Assembly: GCA_029964075.1 (NCBI GenBank)
Contig: CM057130.1
Coordinates: 5,890,001-5,954,000 of the forward strand
Length of the DNA: 64,000 nt
Origin: Patiria pectinifera
Lineage: Eukaryota; Echinodermata; Asteroidea; Valvatida; Asterinidae
Direction of reading: 5' to 3'
Each line of letters starts with the position of its first letter. Position 1 is the first letter of the stretch. The position numbers were made by a program, and so were the translations under genes. A model generated the notes under the pieces. It had not been told where the DNA came from. It ran no database searches and saw nothing but the letters and a program-made list of their open reading frames with translations. Below, in pieces: positions 43,001 to 51,821 of the stretch.

Positions 43001-46000
43001 CTGTCATTTTGGCGCAAAGCGGCTAAAATCAACCACAATAACCATCTCTGCCCTTGCAATGAGTATAGAGTGACAAGTGCCTTGCCCAAGGGCGCACGCA
43101 CCATAACCCCAGGCTGGACTCGAACCCACAACCTGCAGAATTACCTGCAGACCACGAATTCAATGCTCCAGACCACGAGGCCACAGGACTCCAAAGAATG
43201 TTGTTTTGACTTTGAAACACTCTCTTTAGGCCAAAAAAAAAGTCTCCGGTTTCTGGTATGCGCGCGCGTCGCCGTAGCCATGCGCGTCGGCAAAATGAAA
43301 AAGTTTTTTTTTCAATGAAAGATGATGTCTCAGAACCGCCAAACTCACTGGTTTGACTGGAATCCTGCTGCTGCACAATTTTAACGTATTTTTAGATTGG
43401 GTTATGGTCGAGAATAAGCTTTATGTGGCCTCTCTGGACTCCCATATATTTGCACTAAGTTTAGTCGGGCACCATTTGCAGTCAGCAGCTGACATTTGAA
43501 GCAAAAAAATCAGGTAAAAAAAAAAAAAAAAGCCGCGTCGCCGCACCACTTTTTGGGCAAGCTCCATACCAGAAACCGGAGACTTTTTTTTTGGCCTTAC
43601 AGTCACACATCCATGCTACACTCTTCTTTTTTTTTTAGTTCTCAGGGGAAAAAAAGGCAATATATTCGTACCTCTCCGCATGCTTCACAAGGCGACCACA
43701 TTCCTCAAGAACTGTCTGTTGTCGCTGTAACAAAACAAATATGGAAGAAATGTGAGCATAACGAACAAAAACTCAGACTTCTAAAGTATACGAGGATTCT
43801 TCTAAACTCAATCACAGATTCTCTTTTTCTGAGACTCAAACTACACAGCAACTGACATGCTGATCCTGTTGTCTGTGACTATATACCGTTTGAAGCATTT
43901 CAACTGAAACAGGATTCAATTCAATCATAAATTTTTTAAACAGATTGTGCAGGAAAAATGAAATTATTTTAATGATTTATGTATTTATTGCACAAATGAT
44001 TAGGTTTAAGAAGGGGAAAAAGGTTATAAAGTGTAATTACTCCTGTATTTGTACTCTATTGTGTTTCAAGAAATTGAAAGGTAATACCTACTTGGAACAA
44101 TTGCAGTGGCATGGTGGGGACATAGGAGGTACACTCATGGAGGAATGTGCGTAGACGAATGGTCAATGAAAGACACAACCAGTGGACTTGATCCCAAGAA
44201 CCCGAATCAAGTTTACTGTTTGAGAAAACAAAAAAATATCCACATTACCACTTGTTCTTTACTTTTATACACTAACTCACATTGCTCATCACCTTGCAAA
44301 TGGTTTCCCCTGGGAAAGCACTACTTCATTATCACACTGTACAATACATCTACATGATCATGTAAATGTAGGGCCTACATCATTTTTATGCTCATCTTTT
44401 GATTTGTGGATATTTCCACGTCAAATCCTTTTCTTCGATTTTAAAGAGAATGTACAACATTTGCTTTTGCTGTAATTTTCAGAAATAAATGAATTTGGAG
44501 CATTTTTATGTCATAGCAAATATGGTTACACTTACTTGTTTAACGTTTTGGGTTCATAGATGTTCGAAAAACCAAGAAAACCAATCATGTTCTTGTAGTC
44601 TGGTTCCCTGACCCCACTTAAGATAAAACGGAGCAATTTATAGATGTTGGGGAATTGTAAGGTCAGAGAATCAGTCTAGCTGGCTTGTACCCTTCACAGG
44701 TGCGTAATCAATTGCAAAGAAAATGCGGAATAATTAAATATGAAAAATTAGGAGCAGTCGGCCGACCAGTGTTGGAAACTGATACAAAAATACCACTTTA
44801 CTTAAAAATGTCAGCACATCAGGAGCCATGATTTTAAAGGATGCTTTAGACTGTCATTCCCTAACTGTCCAGTAAAGTATTTCGTTACCATTTGATCATT
44901 TTGTTTTTCGATATTTGCAAATGTTGTATATTCCCTTTAAGAATGTTTTTTTTTCTTTTTACAAAAACAGAGCTTTATGGCATCATGCAAGAGGACACTG
45001 ACGCGATGCAAATTCTACCCTGCGCTACAATGTGGCTATTATAGTCCTACAGGCAGCTATGTCCCTATGTTAAATCCACTAGAAACCACATCAAACGTAA
45101 TGGGCTTGCATGTGAATGAAGCCATAGTTTTTGTGGCATTGCATTATTTCCCATAAATAATTCAGAAACACTTACTAGTATAATTTGGCAAAATCTGCTG
45201 AGATAGAACTGGCTCGCTGCCTGAGGATGTAAATATTATCTGACAAAGAAAAAAAATCACATCAAATTAAAAAAAATAAGTCATTATTGTTGTACAAAAA
45301 TGCCCTTGGAAGGATGAGAATCACACAAAGAAGAAACTGCCACTGACATTTCCCAAGGTTTTGGTAAACAGCAAAATTCTAAGATGCCTTGCAGTTTACA
45401 ATAGGTTGTACAGGTAGTCTTAAAGCTTACAGCTTAATTTTGACAAGTGATAATTTCTTTTCAAAAAGCAAGGATGAGGGTCTCATCCAGATGTAATCTT
45501 CAAGATTATATCAGATTATGAGCGCACATTACAATGAAATTACAGATAAAAGATACAGATGTTAGTCCAGATAATCTGGATTAAAACTTCAGACTTTTTT
45601 GTATTTTAGGAACACAATTTGTTTTATTACAAACTGCTTCATGACACTGTACATAAAAAAGAAAGAGAATGCATTATCTTTATCATTGGAACCCAAAAGG
45701 TTGCCATAGCAACAGTGACACAAATCTGTGTTTACGACTGAGGGTGATGACCCCCAAAAACATCCTAAAACTTCCGCAACAGTTAATACTGGAAATTTAT
45801 GGCCCGTAAATATTCAATTATTTTCCTTTTTGTAATTAGCTAAAATGATTTTATTGTAATTTTTTACAACCAAAATTTTGAGAGAGATGATCCAATGGCC
45901 CATTACCCGTTGGTCAAAAAGTGGGGGAGGGGGTAAACCCCCAATTCCCCCACCCCCCTTGAAACACACTTGCATGAAACACGAAAGACAAAAAATAACA

Positions 46001-48835
46001 ACATTGTTTCCACTCAATTTTCTTTCATGTAAAAAAGTAAATGTATGTCATTTGTGAGTTGGCAATTAACAGGGGTGGATCCGGGAGGGGGGGGGATGCA
46101 TGAGGGGCGCACGCCCCGTTCTTTTTTCTTCAGAAAAAAACAAAATGTTACACACGCCATTCTTAATTTCACCTGGACATGCTTAATCTTGACGGAAAAA
46201 GCCTGTATTTCTGACGCATGTGTCATCAAAGTGCACATTCACGACATCGAAGCCATGCCGCTGTACGATATTCCATACGGCATGCGGCAGTGCAGTGCAG
46301 TGCATTGCCATCCCCATTCACTGGTTCCCATCGCGTTCCCAACAGAATCAAAGCTATGATCTAGGATCTAGGACCAGAACCAGTGACTACGGGCTACATA
46401 ATTATATATGTTGCGACGGTTGCGAAAAAATTTTCAAATTAATTCCCAGAATGTGATCTCTCTTTTCTGTGTATGTATTTTCCATTAAAATAAACATTTA
46501 TAACGAGATGGGTTTTTCCGGGTCCCACACAATACACAGTGCTGTTATATGCACACTGATATGCGCCGTATGCGCAACGTTTCCAGTTTAGGAAGTTGTA
46601 ATGATGTGAAATGATTATTCAATATTTGTTTTTAAAAATATTATAAATCTCCTCTGAATTTTGAGGAAAAATCTGCCGCAGAGACCCTCAGATTTGCTCT
46701 AAAATGCACCAGAGAGCTTCTATAGTTCAAAATTAACCCCACGCTGTGGCTTCGCGAGTTGGTGTGTCACAACAAAACTTCCCGCACAGGTTTGCAAAAT
46801 TTCACGCCCCCCCCCCTTTTGGAAAATCCTGGATCCGCCCCTGATTAAAGCCTGTCTCAGATTGGTGTTCAACATGTTCACGAGTCGTACCAAAATATAT
46901 TTTTCCAAAGATTTGAATGAAATACATATATTTAGGCCTACCTGATAAGTCCAATGTTTTAAACAGTTTAGAGCAAGACTGTTGTAAATCAAATTAGGTT
47001 TTGCCCTTCACCGACGTTTTTAAACACTGTATACTCAGTGTGTTACCTCCCGAGTGAAAGTTGGAAAAAAGACTGTTGTAGTTACTCGGAATGACACCAG
47101 AGCCCAGTCAATGAAAAATGTATACAAAAAAGACACTTGTTTGAAACTAACATCTATTTGGGACAACATTAGTGGCTCCTAATACTATTTGGTTTTGCCT
47201 GACTCTAGTAGGCCAGTCTAAAAATCAGTCAATGAACAACACTTCTGTTGGAGTTTGTACAAAATTCTTGACAGAGACGCTGGCAAAGATGACAAACCTC
47301 GTGCACTGGAGGTGACCTTAGCCATGTCGTGTGCCGAGGTCCGGATGGGCTTGCCTTGCAGTATGCACATGCACTCGCATTCTGTCGAGGTCCTCAGATC
47401 TTGCAACCATCTCACTACTGTGTCCTCATTTGTCATGTGCATCCTGTAGACAAGGATATTAAAAATCAAGTTCCTTGGGGAAACGGGTGGTACAGAGGAC
47501 ATGAATTCTCCACAACATAAGTTATTTGGCAAGGGGTCACACGAGAGAGGTGAAGACGTGCTATGCTTGGGAGATTTTAAAAAGCGTCTGGATATTTGGA
47601 TGAAAAGATGCGTTTCTTTCTAATCATGTTCATCAATCCAATTTTGAAATTATGGCGACAGTTTTATGCGCCATTACTGGGACACTTCCATGCCTGAGCG
47701 TCCATCGCACATGCATTGTGAAAGCTCTGACCACTAAAGGCGAGTGCATTCATTGGATGAAATACCAGAGCAAGCTTTAAAGCGTCCCAGTAATGTTGGA
47801 AACCAGAGTAATCACAAAAAGTACCAAGTGGTACAACCCACAGTGGCCGGGTAACGTGTGAAGACAGCTTTAAAGTCCATCATTTGTAATTTGTGCATTT
47901 TGTTCGTTTGAAGCAACAAAAGTGTTCAAAATCTAATGAAGGATACTGAACAACTAACCCGATAAAGTTTCAGCTCAGCTTCAGCTGTATATTCCGAGAA
48001 AAACAACATTCTAGGATCTCGATTTCAAATCAAAAGTTGCTGAATCATGTTTTGAATCGGGCCTGAATTCAGCGCTCGAGACACGTTCTCACTGAACCGA
48101 TTGCTGCTACCCGATGTCGCGCACTGATCCGACGAATTATAGCAACCACACGCGTGTGCGTCGTGTCAACGCTTGCGCGCGCTTCACCGTATAAAAAAAA
48201 GAACTACAAACGGAAATTTCCAACAGTACTTCTTAAGACGCACCGTTGGAAAGGCCTTCTTTAATACGGCACCGTCTGTGCACCCGAATGAGGCGTGATC
48301 TAATATGCAAGAATATGCAAACTAGAAACACGCACATCAGTATTTTCAAAAGCCGTCTTCGAATGCAAAGCTGTAATACTCGAGTTGCAAGAATACAATA
48401 TATGGCTGAGTAAACTGTCCGCCAACCAACCCACCAACCAATATACAGCTCAAGCCAAGGGCGTATTTCACACCCGCCGTGGGAAAAAGTGGGCAACTTA
48501 GATTGGTCTATGTTGATGTCTTTCTCTCATGTTCAAAATTTGTGTTTTCAGACAAAAAGTCTGAAAAAAAAATCATGCCTCCTCCTACATTGTGTATGCC
48601 AAGTTTACTTCCCCTTTCCCTCCACAGATTTTTGAAATGTTAACAGCAGGAAAGACAAGGGGACAAAAAGAAAAAAAGGGCGTCCCTAGCATCAAATGAG
48701 GCCCAGCACCAACCCATCACCCCCCCCCCCCCCCCCCCCCCCGAAAAAATGGAAAACAGAAGAAGCAGGACTTACTCAATAACGTCATCAGCAAGCCAAC
48801 CGGCCAGTGCACTTTCATTGAATCCATTCATGCCC
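33891..48835 (-). CDS. INSC: Inscuteable homologue (INSC), twelve visible exons, 5' end not found
   Basis: Gene-level entry. Exons in transcript order: 48776-48835, 47298-47443, 45176-45239, 43672-43724, 41219-41333, 40426-40539, 38724-38849, 37472-37664, 36568-36743, 35402-35696, 34238-34314 and 33891-34022; about 516 codons. Inscuteable is a cytoplasmic and cortical adaptor linking the Par complex to LGN/Pins for mitotic spindle orientation. Similarity to vertebrate INSC is visible throughout: VVRWLQDLRTSTECECMC, the armadillo-like repeats (EGAIPALLQLCQQAS; AEAASVIAQITSP; TSAIANITFMDSMAC; VATILANMAV; HQKAAIALARLARD), the segment ending PVLVACL, and the C-terminus LIDSYLMCSATKESFV. The final ESFV is a PDZ-ligand-like motif shared with the vertebrate protein. 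Frame is kept at all junctions except between 45176-45239 (ends phase 2) and 43672-43724 (starts phase 0), where a small exon seems missing. The start codon was not located. Confidence 0.92.
34238..34314 (-). CDS. INSC: INSC exon
   Basis: 77 bp, phase 1 to phase 0; acceptor ACCTCTGCAG, donor GTAAGT. IPRLVELCCNRRERNDSE followed by PVLVACL. The A-rich plus-strand run at 34322-34345 serves as its polypyrimidine tract. Confidence 0.9.
34350..34715 (+). mobile_element. 3' end of a non-LTR (LINE-type) retrotransposon
   Basis: The plus-strand frame, reliable from about 34436 to the stop at 34681-34683, reads RLRQSVRSYNLAMEVPRSN, then QRSFLPSTARIWNSLPAH. The RSFLPS-(x)-R-WNSLP end is characteristic of the C-terminus of many LINE reverse transcriptases. 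An A-rich tail follows. Only about 80 residues remain, a 5'-truncated copy as is usual for LINEs. It lies in an INSC intron close to exon 34238-34314. Confidence 0.7.
35043..35390 (+). mobile_element. tRNA-derived SINE next to an INSC splice donor
   Basis: A tRNA-like head (ATGGCCTAGCGGTTAAG, B-box-like TGGGTTTGAGCCC) carries a 16-bp internal duplication (CGGTTAAGAACACCGG twice). The body, GCCCTTGAGCAAGGCACTT and TCCTTCGGATGGGACGT, is a conserved SINE body seen in many marine deuterostomes. The tail is a short (AACCAAGA) repeat. It ends about 12-16 nt from the INSC donor at 35401. Confidence 0.8.
35402..35696 (-). CDS. INSC: INSC exon (largest, armadillo-like region)
   Basis: 295 bp, phase 0 to phase 1; acceptor ATATTTTCAG, donor GTGAGT. 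VATILANMAVTDQCRKEIM, a Gly/Ser-rich insert (SGLSGGCSGSGG) that is longer than in vertebrates, then KVHQKAAIALARLARDQDS. Confidence 0.92.
35783..36069. repeat. Satellite-like array, about 27-bp unit, 11 copies
   Basis: AGAAGAATTTCTCATCTTTA followed by ATATCAG, ATATAAG or ACAAG recurs eleven times, with unit variants of slightly different lengths. Lies in an INSC intron. GAAGAATTTCTC is itself partly palindromic. Confidence 0.9.
36568..36743 (-). CDS. INSC: INSC exon
   Basis: 176 bp, phase 1 to phase 0; acceptor GCCTTCAG, donor GTAAAA. LSGCASSSSVFVIATSAIAN through ITFMDSMACDCLASFHTAR, aligned with the vertebrate ANITFFDTMAC region. Confidence 0.9.
37009..37305 (+). mobile_element. tRNA-derived SINE with flanking repeated tail segments
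   Basis: The tRNA-like head (about 37108-37181) has A-box GGTCAAGTGGTAAGAC and B-box GGGTTCGAGTCCC, but an 8-nt anticodon loop. It is followed by CCAACTTTCACCCGGGAGGT and CGTCGGTGAAGGGCAAAACC. A 40-bp segment beginning CATCACCCCGA occurs at both 37009 and 37268, as if two copies were joined tail to tail. Related pieces are at 46987-47072 and about 40620-40665. Confidence 0.75.
37472..37664 (-). CDS. INSC: INSC exon
   Basis: 193 bp, phase 0 to phase 1; acceptor TCTTTTCAG, donor GTAACG. ASGVEYLSEIL, then VKAEAASVIAQITSPN and FIEYMEDLLKELTG, closely parallel to vertebrate INSC. Confidence 0.93.
37786..37793. repeat. hAT-type target duplication GGCAAAAT, left copy
   Basis: Identical to 38661-38668 and adjacent to the terminal inverted repeat, as expected from 8-bp hAT insertion. 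Confidence 0.85.
37794..38660. mobile_element. Non-autonomous hAT-like transposon
   Basis: 867 bp with short imperfect inverted termini (CAGAGTTGCTG at the left; CAGAGGTGGCAG read inward from the right) and exact 8-bp duplications GGCAAAAT on both sides. Both subterminal regions consist of direct repeats of GACTTGTGACTTGACTTG-type units (37820-37970 and 38480-38650); the middle is unique AT-rich DNA with no reading frame. Terminal CAG, 8-bp duplications and subterminal repeats define the hAT superfamily. Located in an INSC intron. Confidence 0.88.
38661..38668. repeat. hAT-type target duplication GGCAAAAT, right copy
   Basis: Exact partner of 37786-37793. Confidence 0.85.
38724..38849 (-). 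CDS. INSC: INSC exon
   Basis: 126 bp, phase 0; acceptor TTGTCACAG, donor GTAAGA. EGAIPALLQLCQQAS, then KPMALKTVANLCNVAEG, a complete armadillo-like repeat matching the vertebrate EGGVVALFKVC region. Confidence 0.93.
39148..39660 (+). mobile_element. TTAA MITE family 3, copy B
   Basis: 513 bp between TTAA at 39144-39147 and TTAA at 39661-39664. Terminal inverted repeat AGGGAATGTACAACATTTG and its complement. Interior: CTGGTTCCCTGACCCC, a central palindrome CTGGTCGGCCGACCAG, and TGCAATCAATTGCA. No coding capacity. Confidence 0.85.
39897..40403 (+). mobile_element. TTAA MITE family 2, copy 1
   Basis: 507 bp between TTAA at 39893-39896 and TTAA at 40404-40407. Terminal inverted repeat AGCTATAGTCCATCATTTG versus AGATAGAGTCCATCATTTG. 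An internal CGTCTTAAGACG palindrome and a GC-rich patch with ACGCGCGCGG. The right end lies 13 nt from the INSC donor consensus at 40421-40425. Confidence 0.82.
40426..40539 (-). CDS. INSC: INSC exon
   Basis: 114 bp, phase 0; acceptor TTCTTTTCAG, donor GTAAGG. TVVRSIHESASEYNIKIA to SEIRRLLAK, helical, just upstream of the EGAIP repeat. Confidence 0.88.
41219..41333 (-). CDS. INSC: INSC exon
   Basis: 115 bp, phase 2 to phase 0; acceptor AATTTACAG, donor GTCAGA. FEELNGTLPPALPTLNVLSS to VHMVQGILIQ. Frame joins cleanly with both neighbours. Confidence 0.85.
41532..42045 (-). mobile_element. TTAA MITE family 3, copy C
   Basis: 514 bp between TTAA at 41528-41531 and TTAA at 42046-42049, in reverse orientation relative to copies B and D. 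Central palindrome CTGATCGGCCGATCAG and the GGGAACCAGACTAC word identify the family. Confidence 0.85.
42848..43195 (-). mobile_element. tRNA-derived SINE, minus strand
   Basis: Read on the minus strand: a tRNA-like head with CCTCGTGGTCTGGAGC and the B-box GTGGGTTCGAGTCC (43105-43190), a body with CCTTGGGCAAGGCACTTG, and a 3' end in an ATT-type repeat (42848-42863). This arrangement is typical of tRNA SINEs in echinoderm-like genomes. Confidence 0.75.
43672..43724 (-). CDS. INSC: INSC exon (small)
   Basis: 53 bp, phase 0 to phase 2; acceptor TTTTGTTACAG, donor GTACGA. RQQTVLEECGRLVKHAE parallels the vertebrate MEKCSELSAVTERC helix. Only phase 0 is open through it, which conflicts with the end of the 45176-45239 exon. 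Confidence 0.75.
44445..44936 (+). mobile_element. TTAA MITE family 3, copy D
   Basis: 492 bp between TTAA at 44441-44444 and TTAA at 44937-44940. Left end AGAGAATGTACAACATTTG; right end complement of AGGGAATATACAACATTTG. Same orientation as copy B; half of the central palindrome (GGTCGGCCGACC) is deleted. Confidence 0.83.
45176..45239 (-). CDS. INSC: INSC exon (small)
   Basis: 64 bp, phase 1 to phase 2; acceptor TTCTTTGTCAG with a long T tract, donor GTAAGT. NIYILRQRASSISADFAKLY parallels the vertebrate MSVRLTCHARSMVSEY. A weaker acceptor 19 nt downstream was rejected. Confidence 0.75.
46070..46843. mobile_element. Inverted-repeat element with CAGGGG(T/C)GGATCC ends
   Basis: 774 bp. The left end reads CAGGGGTGGATCCGGG; the right end, read inward, CAGGGGCGGATCCAGG, then G/C runs on both sides. 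ATTAA directly flanks both ends (46065-46069 and 46844-46848), a 5-bp duplication. The CAGGGG terminus resembles hAT elements, but hAT duplications are normally 8 bp. The interior (46200-46460) is GC-richer with repeated GCAGT. Confidence 0.7.
46987..47072 (-). mobile_element. SINE fragment, minus-strand copy
   Basis: Reverse complement of the 37184-37270 segment: GGTTTTGCCCTTCACCGACG, then GTGTGTTACCTCCCG and GTGAAAGTTGG. The head is missing. Confidence 0.75.
47298..47443 (-). CDS. INSC: INSC exon with the conserved TECECMC segment
   Basis: 146 bp, phase 2 to phase 1; acceptor TTGTCTACAG. NEDTVVRWLQDLRTSTECEC, then MCILQGKPI, near identical to vertebrate INSC. The donor is uncertain: CGAG|GTTTGT at 47297 fits the next exon's phase, but the frame stays open to about 47240 (SRILYKLQQK), which also looks helical and INSC-like, so the exon may be longer or a further exon may exist. 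Confidence 0.85.
47870..48262 (-). mobile_element. TTAA MITE family 2, copy 2 (truncated, inverted)
   Basis: Reverse-orientation copy of 39897-40403. It starts AGTCCATCATTTG after TTAA, shares GATCTCGATTTCAAATCAAA-type text, the GCGCG-rich patch and CTTAAGACGCACC, and stops near 48262; the other terminus is absent. Confidence 0.75.
48719..48742 (+). repeat. Poly-C tract
   Basis: About 24 consecutive C. Such a run is prone to length errors in sequencing; it lies 34 bp below the INSC exon 48776-48835 on its donor side. Confidence 0.9.
48776..48835 (-). CDS. INSC: INSC exon (most upstream recognised)
   Basis: 60 bp, phase 2 to phase 2; acceptor TTCTTACAG, donor GTAAGT. GMNGFNESALAGWLADDVIE joins in frame to MHMTNEDTVVRW. 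The sequence itself is not diagnostic; the call rests on strong splice sites, phase match and position just before the conserved segment. Confidence 0.65.
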
Positions 48836-51044
48836 CTGTAAGAAGAACAAACAAACAAATTCATTACCAGATACCTTCAAGTCACGAAACAAAATCATCC
48901 AGTGGTTCCTGTCAAATATTTGCAAGCACGTGATTTTGGTCGCACCACTTCAGTGAGGACTTCAGAACATCAGAACAATTTAAATATCCTTTTTTTTTTG
49001 TATAAAGTTCTACAGTGACTTATCCATTATGATATTTTGTGCATGTAGTTCTATGACAAAGTATTAGAAAAATGTTGAGGGCTAATAAGGCTCCAGGGAT
49101 TTTTCATACAATGTCAAGTTGGCATGATTGACCTGGAATAAAGACATTAGTGCATTGTGAATCAATTTACGACAATGCAATAAAATGGAGGACAATAGCA
49201 GACAATGGAAAATAAAACCATTTCAATGAGATAACATTCTCTCTACGGCACAGATCAAAGTCAAAATGATCTTGGTTTTGCTCGTTTAAAAAAAAATCTG
49301 CTGACGTCTACATGCAACAGCTGATTGGCAGGAGTTTTATGGATGCTGGGCTATGCACATAAATTTCGGTAGCACTGGTACATTATGGGGGCTTGTTGTT
49401 GCTGTGTTGTTGTTTTTTAAGTAAATGTGTACAATTTACAATGTACATAGTATGCGTTGGGTACTTTAAATGCAATTTAACTGACTCGGACAAGCCTTCC
49501 AGCAGAAATGACTCCGTGGCTAGGGTTTATCTAAGTTGGCATTGCTAACATCTTTTTATGGACTTATTTACACACCCAGGCCAGTACAGAAAAACACTCT
49601 CTTTTAAAAAGTTGGTTCAAAACCAAAACATTACGGATATGTTCATGTTTGTCTGTGCTGCCCAAAAATTAGGCGACGTAACACACTGTGTGTGCGACGC
49701 ATACAGGGTACATACTGGCACTCAGACCTTTAGAAACCATGCGCAACTATTGTGTTTAGCATGGGTGCGGCTGTTCTTGAAAAGCTGGGAATACCAGATC
49801 ACAAAAAGTACGAAACATCCCATTTTCCTTTTCCCCCTTGCATACAATCATCAATTTAAGCAATTTCTAACACATATTTTCAAACACGTTACCATTAATA
49901 ACTCAAATTATCAATACTCACGATTGAGATGTTTAAAACCAGCACAAATTTAAACCAACTAAAATCACGACAATGTCCATATTATACCAGTTTTTTTTTT
50001 TTAAAGGTACAGGATCCCTACACAAATAACGCTGTAGCGTCAGGTTACTAAGCATTCCGTGATGAAATTCTGTTTCAATTATCTGTGGATACAAGTGGCC
50101 GTCAATGATTAAACACTGATCAATCTGTGACGCTGACATTTTTTGACACCGCTCTCCGTGTTTCTATTGTGTTCGTATCCAAAGTCCGCGTGCACGAGAA
50201 TCGCAGTTTGGCAAAGTCCCAAACAACGTCAGACCCCTCTTCGTCACTTTGACTGGCAGAATCTAACTTCATTATAATGATACTCTAACAATTCCTAATC
50301 GCTACGGGCTGTCGTTTGGAACCAACGGCACACCTGTTTTGGTTGTAATAGGTTACATTGCAAGTGTAATCATTTATTTGCACAACACCTTATCCGGTGA
50401 TTGTTCAACCTGAGAATGAGGTCATGTTTGCACTCCAAATATCTTGAGACTGAAAAATTGAAAATTAATTCTTTAGAAAACTGGATGAATCATTGACAGG
50501 GACGGAATAAGTTCTTTCAAAGGATGCATTGGTTGAAGGTTCCTAACACATAAAAGATACTCCTCTCCCTGTCAACACTTGACAATAAGGAAGTGTACTG
50601 ATGGTCAGTCCGCACTGGACTTAATTTGAAAAGTTCACAACAGTCTCCGTATAAAACGTTTACCAAAAAATCAAATACGACCACGGATTTAGTCAGTGAA
50701 GGAAAGAACAAAGTTACAGCTTGCAAACAAACCATTTGCACAATGTGACTACTTCAGAAAAAAAGCACTTCATACAAAATGGCTCAATGGTCAGTATTTG
50801 CCACTCATGTACAAATTGATACCTGCTGGGCGCATCCATGTTTGTACACAAACCCATGGAGAACTAGAAATTGTGTACGTATTTTGTATGTCTATTTGCA
50901 TATCTGCGTTTGTATTCCATACCGGTGCGTCATCGAAGCCGATACGCCCAAAACCGCAACGCACGATCAGCAAATGAGCGTGTCATTTTGCTTTACGCAA
51001 ACAGCCCAACGGCTTCAAAGCGTCTCCGCGCGCAAGAATGAAGA

Positions 51045-51082
51045 TTTAGCACTCTAGTAATTTAATACAGCTCTATGGTATT
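51045..51082 (+). repeat. Dispersed repeat (CTCTAGTAATTTAATA), copy 2
   Basis: Partner of 32381-32417. The preceding 110 bp are CpG-rich, unlike the surroundings. Confidence 0.55.
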
Positions 51083-51575
51083 TGCACAGTGTGACTACCG
51101 GTACTTCAGAAAAAAACCACTTCATTCAAGTGTAGGCCGGCTCCATATACAAACAACAATGTAAAGACCTTTCCAAGTAAGAACCCTGCCCTCAGGACAA
51201 CACAAACTCCAAAAAATAACATTGACAACACAGGTCATCAGTGTAAGTGTGTGCTAAGTCTTCAGAAGATTTTGGAGAGCCTGTCTAACATTTCAAAGCA
51301 TTTCTTTTCCAGACTGAAACTTGGTTCACTCACAGTTCATATGCATATACAAAAGTGTATGCCGGATACTGTGACATTACCCAACAGGTTCAACAGGAGG
51401 GCAAACCAGTACTTTGATACTGCATTTGCAACTGTAGGTGTGCTTCAGTTTAACTGAGACTTGTTCCAAAAAGAAATTGATACCAGCCTGGTAAAGGTTT
51501 ATCAATGTCTGTAATCTGTGCTTAGTATTTCAGATACAAACGTGTACAGGTAGGCCTAAAGGTCCAAAAAATAAT

Positions 51576-51821
51576 ACTTCTGCTTCCGGTTACCCCACCT
51601 ACCCTATTTTGACAGCCCCTACCCTAATTCCCTTTGGGAAAAATTAGGAAAAACCCTGAAAATCATCAATTACAACCTTTAATTTACCTTTAACTACATG
51701 CAGACACCTCCATATGATCGTACACAAAAAAACCTGCCCCCCCAAAAAAAAAAAATCCCTACCTACATGTACCTACGGTATGTACCCCATTTTCAAATGC
51801 CATGTAATCGGAAGCAGAACT
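51576..51821. mobile_element. Small inverted-repeat element
   Basis: Ends ACTTCTGCTTCCGGTTAC and GTAATCGGAAGCAGAACT (or close variants) are inverted copies with few mismatches; about 246 bp with CCCTACC-rich interior and no coding capacity. Confidence 0.6.

Noticed and set aside
43105..43190. Minus-strand tRNA gene candidate
   Set aside because: B-box is good, but the other arms do not form and a SINE body and ATT tail follow.
45176..45220. Shorter version of the INSC exon using the acceptor ATCCTCAG
   Set aside because: The upstream acceptor TTCTTTGTCAG has a much better pyrimidine tract and adds NIYILRQ, which fits the family.
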